Positions 27,848-35,800 of a stretch of 64,000 bases of DNA are shown here, piece after piece (position 1 is the first letter of the stretch; every line of letters starts with the position of its first letter). A model generated the notes under the pieces. It was given only the letters and a program-made list of their open reading frames with translations. It was not told the DNA's origin and did not search any database. The DNA is from Candidatus Liberimonas magnetica (GTDB lineage Bacteria > Elusimicrobiota > Endomicrobiia > Endomicrobiales > JAFGIL01): contig JAJAPY010000002.1 in NCBI GenBank assembly GCA_020523885.1, positions 1 to 64,000 of the forward strand. The letters are read 5' to 3'. Position numbers and translations under genes: made by a program.

Positions 27848-28279
27848 ATGGAAGAAATGTTCGCAAAAGAGGAGTTGGAACGTCTGCTTTTGATGGTGGC
27901 GGTCGGTAATTGGGTTATTAACGGCGTAAAAGAAAAATCCCTTATTGAGTTTGAAGAAATTGAACAGAAATTTTATCAATATGCCCTGGACCAGGGGCTT
28001 GAAAAGTATTTTAATAAAGATGATTTAAGCATCGGGATATTTCCGAATAAAGCGCTTGAAAAATTGATGATGGAATATATAGATGAATATAACAATCATA
28101 TTTTTTGGCAGGAATTGGAAGACAGCCTTGTCGACAGGGATATGATAAAAAAGTACGGCGTGGAAAGCATCAATAAGATGGAACTTGAAGAACGGTTGGA
28201 AAAAGAAGAGGAATTCCACGAGAAATACAACAATGAGTTTTCCGATAACGGGTTAAATAATATTGAGATCAGTAATTAG
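27848..28279 (+). CDS. Small acidic protein of unknown function
   Basis: A 143-residue soluble protein with no signal peptide, mostly predicted helical and rich in Glu and Lys. I do not recognise a family. A very strong AGGAGG ribosome site lies about 9 bases upstream, which supports expression. Its stop codon TAG touches the left end of the MITE-like element, and the TAG is part of the TTAG target duplication. Confidence 0.7.
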   Translation: MEEMFAKEELERLLLMVAVGNWVINGVKEKSLIEFEEIEQKFYQYALDQGLEKYFNKDDLSIGIFPNKALEKLMMEYIDEYNNHIFWQELEDSLVDRDMIKKYGVESINKMELEERLEKEEEFHEKYNNEFSDNGLNNIEISN

Positions 28280-28423
28280 CACTACTTCGTTAAGTCGAAT
28301 ATCATACGACACTCTTTCTTCTTCGGTGTCTTTGCGAGGAGCGAAGCGACGTGGCAATCTCCAAAACGTCGAGATTGCTTCGCCTCTGGCTCGCAATGAC
28401 AAACCTCACTTAACGAAGTAGTG
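28280..28423. mobile_element. 144-bp MITE-like element with TTAG target duplication
   Basis: Perfect 16-bp terminal inverted repeats CACTACTTCGTTAAGT (28280-28295) and ACTTAACGAAGTAGTG (28408-28423) are flanked by TTAG on both sides (28276-28279 and 28424-28427). The inside holds a GTCG...CGAC mini-hairpin and a TGTCTTTGCGAG...CTCGCAATGACA palindrome (28327-28401) related to the repeat at 9579-9655. There is no transposase. The left TTAG also supplies the stop codon of the gene before it. Confidence 0.85.
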
Positions 28424-28465
28424 TTAGGTGACGGCAGATAAAGACAAAACAGGATTAGATTTAAA

Positions 28466-30115
28466 ATGAACAAATACCTTAGTATCTCTTTTGTTGTAGT
28501 AATATTGCTTTTATCCACTCATGCTTTCCTGGGAGTTCATTCCATGAGGTTCCTTTCTCCGACTTATGATGAACACGTCCATCTTACGGCGGGTTATTCT
28601 TATCTTAAAACAAGAGATTATCGCCTGAATTCCTTTGACCATCCTCCGTTTAGCGAGATGTGGGCCGCAATGCCTTTGCTGTTTCTAAAACCAATATTTC
28701 CTTTGCAGCACCCGTACTGGAGCGAAATATGGAAATACCAGTACGCTTTTTCGGATATATTTGTCTATAAAAACAAGGTAGACCCTCAAAGGATGCTTTA
28801 TTTCGGAAGGACGATGATACTATTGCTCTCTCTGGCTCTGGGCCTTTGTATCTATTTTTTCAGCAAGGAATTATTCGGGCAAATCCCTTCTTATATCGCC
28901 ATGTTCTTATGGTCTTTTTCTCCGGTCTTTATTGCCCACGGCACGCTGGTAACTACGGATATGGCTTTAACTCTGTTTTATTTCCTAAGCATATACATGC
29001 TTTGGCGCTGGTATAAAAGTACCGGCCCGGAAATAAGCGTACCTTTATATAAATCTATTCTTGCAGGCTTAAGCCTCGGGTTATTGCTGGCATCTAAATA
29101 TTCGGCTGTTGTGATTTTCCCGGTGATAGGATCAATACTTGTCGTATATTGGTTAAAGGTGAAAGTCAGCACAAAAGATGTTACGGGTTTGTTGTTCTGG
29201 AGCATTGTTAGCGTTTTTGCGGTGCTGTTTATTGTTTATCAATTCAATTCTCTTTCTATTTATTATTTGATAGGGTTAAAAAAAGTCTTAACAGGGGTTT
29301 CTCAGGGGAGGTCTTCATTCCTTTTGGGCGAGCATTCTACGAACGGCTGGATATATTATTTCCCGGTGACTTTTTTCTTAAAAACCCCGTTACCTCTTAT
29401 TATTCTTTTTTTTGGCTCATTGTTTATTTTCAGGCTGTGGACGCTTGAAAACCTGTTGTTCCTGTTTTTGCCGGCATTTTTTTATTTTGCTTCAAGCTGT
29501 TATTCAAAAGTCAATATAGGGCATAGGCATATTCTGCCTATATACCCGTTCCTTATAGTCTGGGTATCAGGTTTGTTTTTATATATGAACAAAAAAACAA
29601 TCAGGGCTGTCTCCGCCCTTTTATTACTTTGGTATGGTTACGGTTCCTTAAAGGCATATCCCTGGTACTTAAGCTATTTTAATGAGGTCATCGGTTCTAC
29701 TGATAACGGCTATAAATATCTTACGGATTCGAATATTGATTGGGGGCAGGGTTTAAAAGAGCTGGGTAAATATCTGAAAGCAGAGAATGTTTCCGGGATA
29801 TATTTGTGCTATTTTGGGATAGGAGACCCGCATTATTACGGCATAAAATACGAACCGATGGGGTTCGTGGACAATATCAGCTACCCCAATGCAAAGGGAC
29901 ACAGGGATGGGGACAAAATAGATTTCTCTAAAGAGCCGCGGATATTGCTTGCGGTATCAGTGAGCAACTTGCAGGCAACTTATTATGCGGATAAGAAGAT
30001 TTTTTCCTGGTTAAAAGATATCCCGTATGAAAAAATGATCGGCCATTCCATCCTGGTCTATGATATGGGAAAATACCCCGCTCAATACGAAAAGCTCCTT
30101 GAAATGCTGAAGTAA
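28466..30115 (+). CDS. GT39-like membrane glycosyltransferase (GT-C)
   Basis: A 549-residue membrane enzyme of the dolichyl-phosphate-mannose-protein mannosyltransferase/ArnT superfamily. The first periplasmic loop has YDEHVH (the D-E pair expected to be catalytic) and DHPPFSEM. About ten transmembrane helices follow, including a segment with LKTPLPLIILFF, and a soluble C-terminal domain of about 130 residues. It is unlike the DUF2723 proteins and lacks TPRs. Expected to transfer a sugar from a polyprenyl-phosphate donor to a protein, lipid or glycan outside the membrane; the acceptor is unknown. The GT2 gene at 31502 could make the donor. Confidence 0.8.
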   Translation: MNKYLSISFVVVILLLSTHAFLGVHSMRFLSPTYDEHVHLTAGYSYLKTRDYRLNSFDHPPFSEMWAAMPLLFLKPIFPLQHPYWSEIWKYQYAFSDIFVYKNKVDPQRMLYFGRTMILLLSLALGLCIYFFSKELFGQIPSYIAMFLWSFSPVFIAHGTLVTTDMALTLFYFLSIYMLWRWYKSTGPEISVPLYKSILAGLSLGLLLASKYSAVVIFPVIGSILVVYWLKVKVSTKDVTGLLFWSIVSVFAVLFIVYQFNSLSIYYLIGLKKVLTGVSQGRSSFLLGEHSTNGWIYYFPVTFFLKTPLPLIILFFGSLFIFRLWTLENLLFLFLPAFFYFASSCYSKVNIGHRHILPIYPFLIVWVSGLFLYMNKKTIRAVSALLLLWYGYGSLKAYPWYLSYFNEVIGSTDNGYKYLTDSNIDWGQGLKELGKYLKAENVSGIYLCYFGIGDPHYYGIKYEPMGFVDNISYPNAKGHRDGDKIDFSKEPRILLAVSVSNLQATYYADKKIFSWLKDIPYEKMIGHSILVYDMGKYPAQYEKLLEMLK

Positions 30116-30169
30116 TATCGCAAGATATGTAACAAGAATTAAGGTGTGTGACCTGAATTATAAAAAAGG

Positions 30170-30230
30170 GTGTCATTCCCGAAAACAGTTATCGGGAATC
30201 CAACAATAAGTAAAGCAAGTAAAGCCTGAC
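30170..30230. repeat. TGTCATTCCCGA repeat, left copy flanking fic
   Basis: GTGTCATTCCCGAAAA, a loop, then TCGGGAATCCAACAATAA, followed by GTAAAGCCTGAC. The palindrome TTCCCGA...TCGGGAA is in the middle. A direct copy lies at 31391-31446 on the other side of the Fic gene. Confidence 0.75.
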
Positions 30231-30240
30231 AATGAAATAA

Positions 30241-30263
30241 AGGAGCCTCCGGCTCCTGCCGGA
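30241..30263. repeat. Dispersed AGGAGCCTCCGGCT palindrome, copy 2
   Basis: AGGAGCCTCCGGCTCCTGCC plus GGA matches 19755-19777 with one base difference. It lies just upstream of the Fic promoter. Confidence 0.7.
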
Positions 30264-30280
30264 TGAGCTCAGATTATCGG

Positions 30281-30309
30281 TTGACAATCGTCTAATTATA
30301 GACTATAAT
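30281..30309 (+). promoter_or_regulatory. Perfect consensus sigma-70 promoter of the Fic gene
   Basis: TTGACA (30281-30286), a 17-base spacer and TATAAT (30304-30309): all 12 consensus bases are present. The transcript should begin near 30316, giving a leader of about 17 bases with GAGGTG before the ATG at 30333. It is the strongest promoter I can see in the window. Confidence 0.85.
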
Positions 30310-30332
30310 ATGGCTAAATAGAGGTGCTAATA

Positions 30333-31367
30333 ATGTTCAATCCTATATTTTCAGTATCACAAAAAGTGCTTGAAAATATAAAGAAAATAGAAGAATACAA
30401 AACTAAGCTTAACACCCGCCGTTTTCCTGAAACCATCTTAGTTGAATTTGAAAGGCTTGCCAGGGAAGTTTCTTCGTTTTCTTCCACCAGCATTGAGGGC
30501 AATCCCCTGCCTTTAACCGAAGTAAAAAAAATCATTAAAAACATTCCAGCAAATCTTAATGACAGCGAAAAAGAAGTTGTAAACTATAATGAAGCTCTGC
30601 TGGAATTAAACAGGTTATTTGAAAGCAAGCAAGATATAATTTTTAACCTATCGTTTATCCTCAAAATTCACATGTTCACTATGAAAGATTTATTACCGGA
30701 GCCTAAATGCGGGAAATTGAGGTTGGAGCCGGTGTTTGTAAATGATCCGAAGCTTAAAAAAACAGTTTATTGGCCGCCTGACCAGAAGGATGTCCCGCTT
30801 TTGTTAAATGAACTGCTTGAATATGTGCAAAACAATACCGGGGACATGGACCCTTTGCTTCTTGCCGGGATATTCCATAAGCAATTTATTATAATTCATC
30901 CTTTTATTGACGGCAATGGCCGCACTGTCCGGCTTGCAACAAAAGCGCTTTTAGCGCATATGGGGCTTGATACATTTAATCTTTTTAGTTTTGAAAATTA
31001 CTATAACAGGAATGTCAGCCGTTATTTCCAAAATGTCGGAGTATTGGGGAATTATTATGATATTACAGGTACTGTTGACTTTACCGGATGGCTCGAATAT
31101 TTTACAGAAGGTATTTTAGATGAATTATACCGTGTGGCAAAGGAATTAGAAGCATCTTCTATAAATCCTCAAACAGAGTTGAAGCCTTATCACAAGAAAA
31201 TCATAGTTTTTATAGAAAAACATGGATTTATTGCCGACCGCGATTATGCAAAACTGACCAACAGGGCAAAGGCAACAAGGAGCTTAGATTTTAATACGCT
31301 AATAGAACGCGGCCTTATTGAAAAATTCGGAAAAGCCCGGGCAACATACTATAAACTAAAGAAATAG
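30333..31367 (+). CDS. Fic-domain protein (predicted AMP transferase), class II
   Basis: A 344-residue Fic protein, predicted to transfer AMP (or another nucleotide moiety) from a nucleotide to target proteins. The active loop is HPFIDGNGRTVR with catalytic H189. An N-terminal inhibitory helix motif, S51-T-S-I-E55-G56, makes it class II, self-inhibited by E55. The last 70 residues look like a winged helix. The ATG at 30333 is chosen because GAGGTG lies 6 bases before it. A GTG at 30324 would leave almost no leader after the promoter. The gene lies between two direct repeats and has its own consensus promoter, so it looks like an inserted cassette. Confidence 0.88.
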   Translation: MFNPIFSVSQKVLENIKKIEEYKTKLNTRRFPETILVEFERLAREVSSFSSTSIEGNPLPLTEVKKIIKNIPANLNDSEKEVVNYNEALLELNRLFESKQDIIFNLSFILKIHMFTMKDLLPEPKCGKLRLEPVFVNDPKLKKTVYWPPDQKDVPLLLNELLEYVQNNTGDMDPLLLAGIFHKQFIIIHPFIDGNGRTVRLATKALLAHMGLDTFNLFSFENYYNRNVSRYFQNVGVLGNYYDITGTVDFTGWLEYFTEGILDELYRVAKELEASSINPQTELKPYHKKIIVFIEKHGFIADRDYAKLTNRAKATRSLDFNTLIERGLIEKFGKARATYYKLKK

Positions 31368-31390
31368 CTGAGGATTATAACTCAAAAAGA

Positions 31391-31446
31391 GTGTCATTCC
31401 CGAAATTAGTAATCGGGAATCCAACAATAATCAAGTAAAGCCTGAC
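31391..31446. repeat. TGTCATTCCCGA repeat, right copy flanking fic
   Basis: A direct repeat of 30170-30230, starting 23 bases after the Fic stop. It has the same TTCCCGA...TCGGGAA palindrome, CCAACAATAA and GTAAAGCCTGACA. The loops differ (AATTAGTAA here, AAACAGTTA there). Confidence 0.75.
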
Positions 31447-31501
31447 ACCGAATTAAGATCGACACCAAGATCAAGATATACGCTAAAAAAGGAGTCATGA
31501 C

Positions 31502-32431
31502 ATGTTACTTAGCATCGTTATTCCGGTCTACAATGAAAAAGAAAACCTTAAGGAGCTTTACAAGCAGTTAAAAGCAGTAGATATCAGGGACTATGAAATA
31601 ATAATAGTGGATGATGGTTCTACGGACGGAAGCCTTGAACTGCTGAAAGAAATCTCAAAAAAAGACTCTTCGGTCAAAATAATAGTTCACAGGAAAAATT
31701 ACGGGCAGACTGCGGCGCTTTTTAGCGGGTTTTCGAACGCTATAGGGGATTGGATAGCGACTTTAGATGCTGACCTGCAGAATGATGCCGCTGATATTCC
31801 CAAAATGCTTGCCAAAGCAAAGGAAGGCTATGATGTTGTTTCGGGTTGGAGAAAGGACAGGAAAGATTCATTCTTTTTCCGCAGCCTGCCGAGTATAATG
31901 GCAAACTATTTGATATCTGTCATAACGGGCGTGAAACTGCATGATTACGGGTGTACCCTTAAAGTATATAAAAGGGAGTTGATACAGAAACTTGCGATAT
32001 ACGGAGAGATGCACAGGTTCCTTCCTGCATATCTGTCCTGGCAGGGAGCGAAGCTTTACGAAATGGAGGTTGTGCACCATGAACGGTTGTCAGGCAAATC
32101 GCATTACGGGTTTGGAAGGGTATTTAAGGTAATCCTTGACCTGTTCGTTGCAAAGTTTTTTTTCTCGTACCTGACAAAGCCTATCTATGTTTTCGGAGGC
32201 GTAAGCCTGGCATCTTTTGTTCTTTCTGTCCTAGCCGCAGGCATAGTTGTTATAAGAAAAATATTTTTTGAAGGCGCCTGGATAAGCCCTTTAATATTTG
32301 TTTTCTTCTTTCTTCTCGGGGTTTCGGTGCTCTGCCTCTTGCTGGGGCTATTGGCCGAGATCCTTATACGCATATACTTTGAGTCTAAAGATAAAATACC
32401 ATACCACACAAAGGAAAAAATCAATATTTAG
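31502..32431 (+). CDS. GT2 glycosyltransferase, polyprenyl-phosphate sugar synthase type
   Basis: A 309-residue GT-A (family 2) enzyme of the DPM1/ArnC/GtrB type that makes polyprenyl-phosphate-linked hexoses at the inner face of the membrane. IVIPVYNEKENL and IIIVDDGSTDGS open the fold, with LDADLQND as the metal-binding DxD and a later DYGCTLKVYKRE. Two C-terminal transmembrane helices (about 225-250 and 260-290) match the GtrB/ArnC layout. AGGAG lies 8 bases before the ATG. The product could be the donor for the four GT-C enzymes in the window. Its stop codon lies inside the left arm of the next hairpin. Confidence 0.88.
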   Translation: MLLSIVIPVYNEKENLKELYKQLKAVDIRDYEIIIVDDGSTDGSLELLKEISKKDSSVKIIVHRKNYGQTAALFSGFSNAIGDWIATLDADLQNDAADIPKMLAKAKEGYDVVSGWRKDRKDSFFFRSLPSIMANYLISVITGVKLHDYGCTLKVYKRELIQKLAIYGEMHRFLPAYLSWQGAKLYEMEVVHHERLSGKSHYGFGRVFKVILDLFVAKFFFSYLTKPIYVFGGVSLASFVLSVLAAGIVVIRKIFFEGAWISPLIFVFFFLLGVSVLCLLLGLLAEILIRIYFESKDKIPYHTKEKINI

Positions 32432-32550
32432 CGTATAAAAAATAGGGATAGGGGGTAAGGTGTAAGGGGTAAGTTTTTAATCTTAGACCTTATCCCTTAC
32501 ACCTTAAACCTGGAGTTTCTATACGCTAAACGCTATCCGCTGTACGCTAA
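32428..32550. repeat. Nested word-type hairpins, CGCTA outer and AAGGGGTAAGG inner
   Basis: The outer arms TTTAGCGTATA (32428-32438) and TATACGCTAAA (32520-32530) enclose an inner hairpin. There TAAGGTGTAAGGGGTAAG (32456-32473) pairs with CTTATCCCTTACACCTTA (32489-32506) with one mismatch. More CGCTA words follow to 32550. It combines two word families found separately elsewhere, and the stop codon of the GT2 gene is part of the left arm. Confidence 0.75.
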
Positions 32551-32557
32551 TAAAATT

Positions 32558-35500
32558 ATGGAAACTATAAACAAATTTATCATTAAGGCTCGGCTTTATA
32601 TTTTTGCATCGGCTTTTCTGCATAACCTGCTCTTATGGCTTATGTCGTCGTATCTATTGCTTATATTTTGGGCTCTGCTTGACTATTTTGTTACTTTTCA
32701 GCCCGGTTACAGAAAAACTTATTTTTTTGTAGTGTTTGCGGGCATTTTAGTTTTTATATTTGAATTCATCCTGTCCAATAAAAAATACCTGAATGACTAC
32801 AGCCTGATACTTTATATCCAGAAAGAGATACCTGAGCTAAAGGATGAACTCATAAATGCCTGGCAGTTGTTTTATTCCAGGCCGCAGGGTGTTTCAACTG
32901 AGCTGATATCAAAACTTGTGGAAGACGTTGAAAAAGATATAAAAAATATATCTCCGCTTAAGGCGGCACGTCTTAAGAGCAATCTCTTTAAGCCTTTCAG
33001 GTATCTTTTAATTACTCTATTTTTAACAGCCTTTTTGTTCTTAATCCCCCCGTATATTTTAAGGACCCCTGTAAAAAGGATTCTAAGTTCAATGTCAACA
33101 AATAAGTGGCAGACCTGGTTCGACGCAGCGCCAGGAACTAAAAGCTATCCCCACGGAAGCGCAGTAAAAATAACTGTGACAGGCAAGCAATCCATAAATA
33201 GCAAACCTTTTTTTTATGTGCGTTCAAAGGGTGCCAGCTGGCAGAGGCCGGAACCGGAGAAAAGCGGTGTGAAGAACGAATACTTCTACCAGATAGAAAA
33301 GCTTACGGGTGTGCTGGAATATTTTATTTCCTGGGCGGATATCGATACCGAGGTTTTTTCCCTTACTCCTGTCATGACACCTCAGCTGGGTGAATTTAAC
33401 ATAACGCTCAAATACCCTGAGTATACCGGACTGCCCGTGTTTGAGATAAAAGGCAATCCCAATATATCAGCACTTAGAGGGACTGTTGTGGATCTTAATG
33501 CAAAAACCAGTAAAAGGCTGAAAAAAGCGGCATTGATACTTGACGGTAAGAGGTATCCTGTTAATATGGAAAAGGACCGGATATTTGCCAGGTTTAAAGT
33601 AAGCAAGGAATGCTCTTATAGTTTTTTCCTAGAAGCGGAAGACAGTTCTATTGACCCTGAACCGCCTCAATATTTTGTAGCCACAACCGAAGACCGGCAG
33701 CCGAGAGTTGAACTGGTATCTCCGAATACCGACCTTGTTATAGCGGATAATTCGGAAATACCGCTGATATTCAATGCAAGCGATGATTTCCTGGTGTCAA
33801 AGATAACCCTTAATTATAAAATAGATAAGGCTGAGGGATCCCGGGTCGAGATAAATAAAAATGAAGCAAAAACATTCCAGGACACGTACGAGTACCGGTG
33901 GGCGGTATCTGCCCTGAACCTGAAACCTTCACAGAAGGTCTATTACTACCTTGAGGTTTGGGATAATGATACTGTGACCGGCCCGAAATCAGGGGTGTCT
34001 CAGGCGTACAGCCTTGAAATAACCAATTATGTGAAAGAGCATGAAAATATCGAAGCTTCCCTGAAAGAATTCAAAAATGAACTGCTCAAAATTTTGGCTG
34101 ACCAGACCGTGGCAAAAGACAAAACTGAATCCTTAAGCACAAAATATTCGACTTCAACCTATAATTCGGTCACTAACCTGCAAAAAGCGGTCAGGGACAA
34201 TATGCAAGTGCCGCTTACCATGCTTGAGAAACTTTTGTCCAGGATGGAAACTGACCCGTACACGGATTCTTCCACCTACAGCGAATATAAGGGGCTTAAA
34301 AGCCACCTTGAAAGTATAAAAGACAACCCCATGGCCAAGGCGATAAGTGCCGTTGAAAAAAAAGACTGGAAAGAGACAAAAACGAACCAGGATGAAATAA
34401 TAGCGGGCCTTGAGAAATTGAGCCTTCTGGCTGAAGACGTATGGCAGTACCAGAAAATGCGCGACCTGGTAGATGCCGGAGCCCAGATGGATAAGGCAGG
34501 CCAGGAGCTTATAGATAAATTGTCAAACCCGGCAAAACCCGAAGATATAAAAAATTCATTAGATAATATCCGCGAACTTCTTGAAAAGATAGCAAAACAG
34601 CTCACAAAACTGCCTAAAGAACTGCCTGAAGATTTTGTAAATGCGCCTGCTATAAAGAATATCGACCTTAAGTCCAGCCAGGACCTGCTTACCGAGCTTT
34701 CGGATGCCATAGCTAAAGGCGACTGGGAAAAAGCAAGGTCCCTGGCAAAGGAATTAAAGGAGCAGTTGTCGTCGATGCTGAAGAATCTCAATGATGTGGG
34801 CAAAGATATAGGTTTTTCTTCGAGCATGGCAGAGCAAATGAACAACAGGCTTGAAAAATACAGCTCAAAACTTAAGGGTGTCATTGAAGACCAGAAAGGT
34901 TTAAATAAAAAGATCGAGAGTATGGACGGAATAAGGCAGAAGAGCCTTTTCAAGAAACAGGAGGACCTGCTAAAAGCTCTGGCTGCAAGGCAGAGAGCGG
35001 TTGTTGTAAGGTCAGAAAAGGTATCGCAAAAGGCGAAACAGTATTTGTGGAAATTCGATGAAACGTTAAACCTTATGAAAAAAACATCGGCTGAATTTGA
35101 CCAGAGCAGGGTTTATCATTCGCAAAAATATCTGGAGAATATAGTAATTGACCTGGTAAGTTTAAAAAGGGTAACCGCGCCTGATGCAGCTTTGCCAGCC
35201 AATACCGAATTTTGCGGCGATATAACGTTCATAACAAATGAAGAGCAGGATATTCTTGAGATCCTTAAAAGATCGGTCCAGGAGGATATATTCTCCCAGC
35301 AGGACAAGGAGAAATTAAAGAGCCTAAGTGATGAAGAGGGAAAAATATCGGATAAAACAAAAGACCTGAGGCATTCTCTGGAAGAATTTTCAAGGAACAG
35401 CTCATCCATAGACCCTCAGACGTACGAAAACATGTACGGAGCCCAGAAACAGATGGAAAAAGCAGGCGGGGAACTGAGCGCCCTTGACACCTCTAATGCC

Positions 35501-35800
35501 ATTGATTCGGGTTACAAGGCCCTCGAATACCTCGAGACCAGCCAGAACGCTCTGGAGTCAAGCAGGGAAAACCTTTTAAAACAGGGAAAGAGCGCCGGCC
35601 GGCCCGTCTCAAGCCCGATACAGATTCGCACTAAAGGCGGGATGACGGGTTGGTACAGCGTGCCGGTCAAACTGCCGGGTATCGACGAATATAAGCCTCC
35701 CAGGGAATTCAGGCAGGAGATAATAGACGCTTTAAAAGAAAAATATCCTTTACAGTATGAAAAAATAATAAAGGAATATTACAGAAGGCTGACACAATGA
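32558..35800 (+). CDS. DUF4175-family membrane protein
   Basis: A 1080-residue protein with two transmembrane helices near the N-terminus (about 15-65) and a third at about 148-170. A large extracytoplasmic part follows: beta-rich Ig-like modules to about 480, then a long helical/coiled-coil region (about 490-1040). The layout fits DUF4175 (PF13779), whose members are often annotated as TIGR02302-like but have no established function. It overlaps the next gene by 4 bases (ATGA), so the two are probably translated together. No clear ribosome site; the hairpin region ends 7 bases before the ATG. Confidence 0.75.
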   Translation: METINKFIIKARLYIFASAFLHNLLLWLMSSYLLLIFWALLDYFVTFQPGYRKTYFFVVFAGILVFIFEFILSNKKYLNDYSLILYIQKEIPELKDELINAWQLFYSRPQGVSTELISKLVEDVEKDIKNISPLKAARLKSNLFKPFRYLLITLFLTAFLFLIPPYILRTPVKRILSSMSTNKWQTWFDAAPGTKSYPHGSAVKITVTGKQSINSKPFFYVRSKGASWQRPEPEKSGVKNEYFYQIEKLTGVLEYFISWADIDTEVFSLTPVMTPQLGEFNITLKYPEYTGLPVFEIKGNPNISALRGTVVDLNAKTSKRLKKAALILDGKRYPVNMEKDRIFARFKVSKECSYSFFLEAEDSSIDPEPPQYFVATTEDRQPRVELVSPNTDLVIADNSEIPLIFNASDDFLVSKITLNYKIDKAEGSRVEINKNEAKTFQDTYEYRWAVSALNLKPSQKVYYYLEVWDNDTVTGPKSGVSQAYSLEITNYVKEHENIEASLKEFKNELLKILADQTVAKDKTESLSTKYSTSTYNSVTNLQKAVRDNMQVPLTMLEKLLSRMETDPYTDSSTYSEYKGLKSHLESIKDNPMAKAISAVEKKDWKETKTNQDEIIAGLEKLSLLAEDVWQYQKMRDLVDAGAQMDKAGQELIDKLSNPAKPEDIKNSLDNIRELLEKIAKQLTKLPKELPEDFVNAPAIKNIDLKSSQDLLTELSDAIAKGDWEKARSLAKELKEQLSSMLKNLNDVGKDIGFSSSMAEQMNNRLEKYSSKLKGVIEDQKGLNKKIESMDGIRQKSLFKKQEDLLKALAARQRAVVVRSEKVSQKAKQYLWKFDETLNLMKKTSAEFDQSRVYHSQKYLENIVIDLVSLKRVTAPDAALPANTEFCGDITFITNEEQDILEILKRSVQEDIFSQQDKEKLKSLSDEEGKISDKTKDLRHSLEEFSRNSSSIDPQTYENMYGAQKQMEKAGGELSALDTSNAIDSGYKALEYLETSQNALESSRENLLKQGKSAGRPVSSPIQIRTKGGMTGWYSVPVKLPGIDEYKPPREFRQEIIDALKEKYPLQYEKIIKEYYRRLTQ

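Noticed and set aside
30324-30332. GTG start for the Fic gene
   Set aside because: It would leave about 8 bases after the predicted transcription start, and GAGGTG is well placed for the ATG at 30333.
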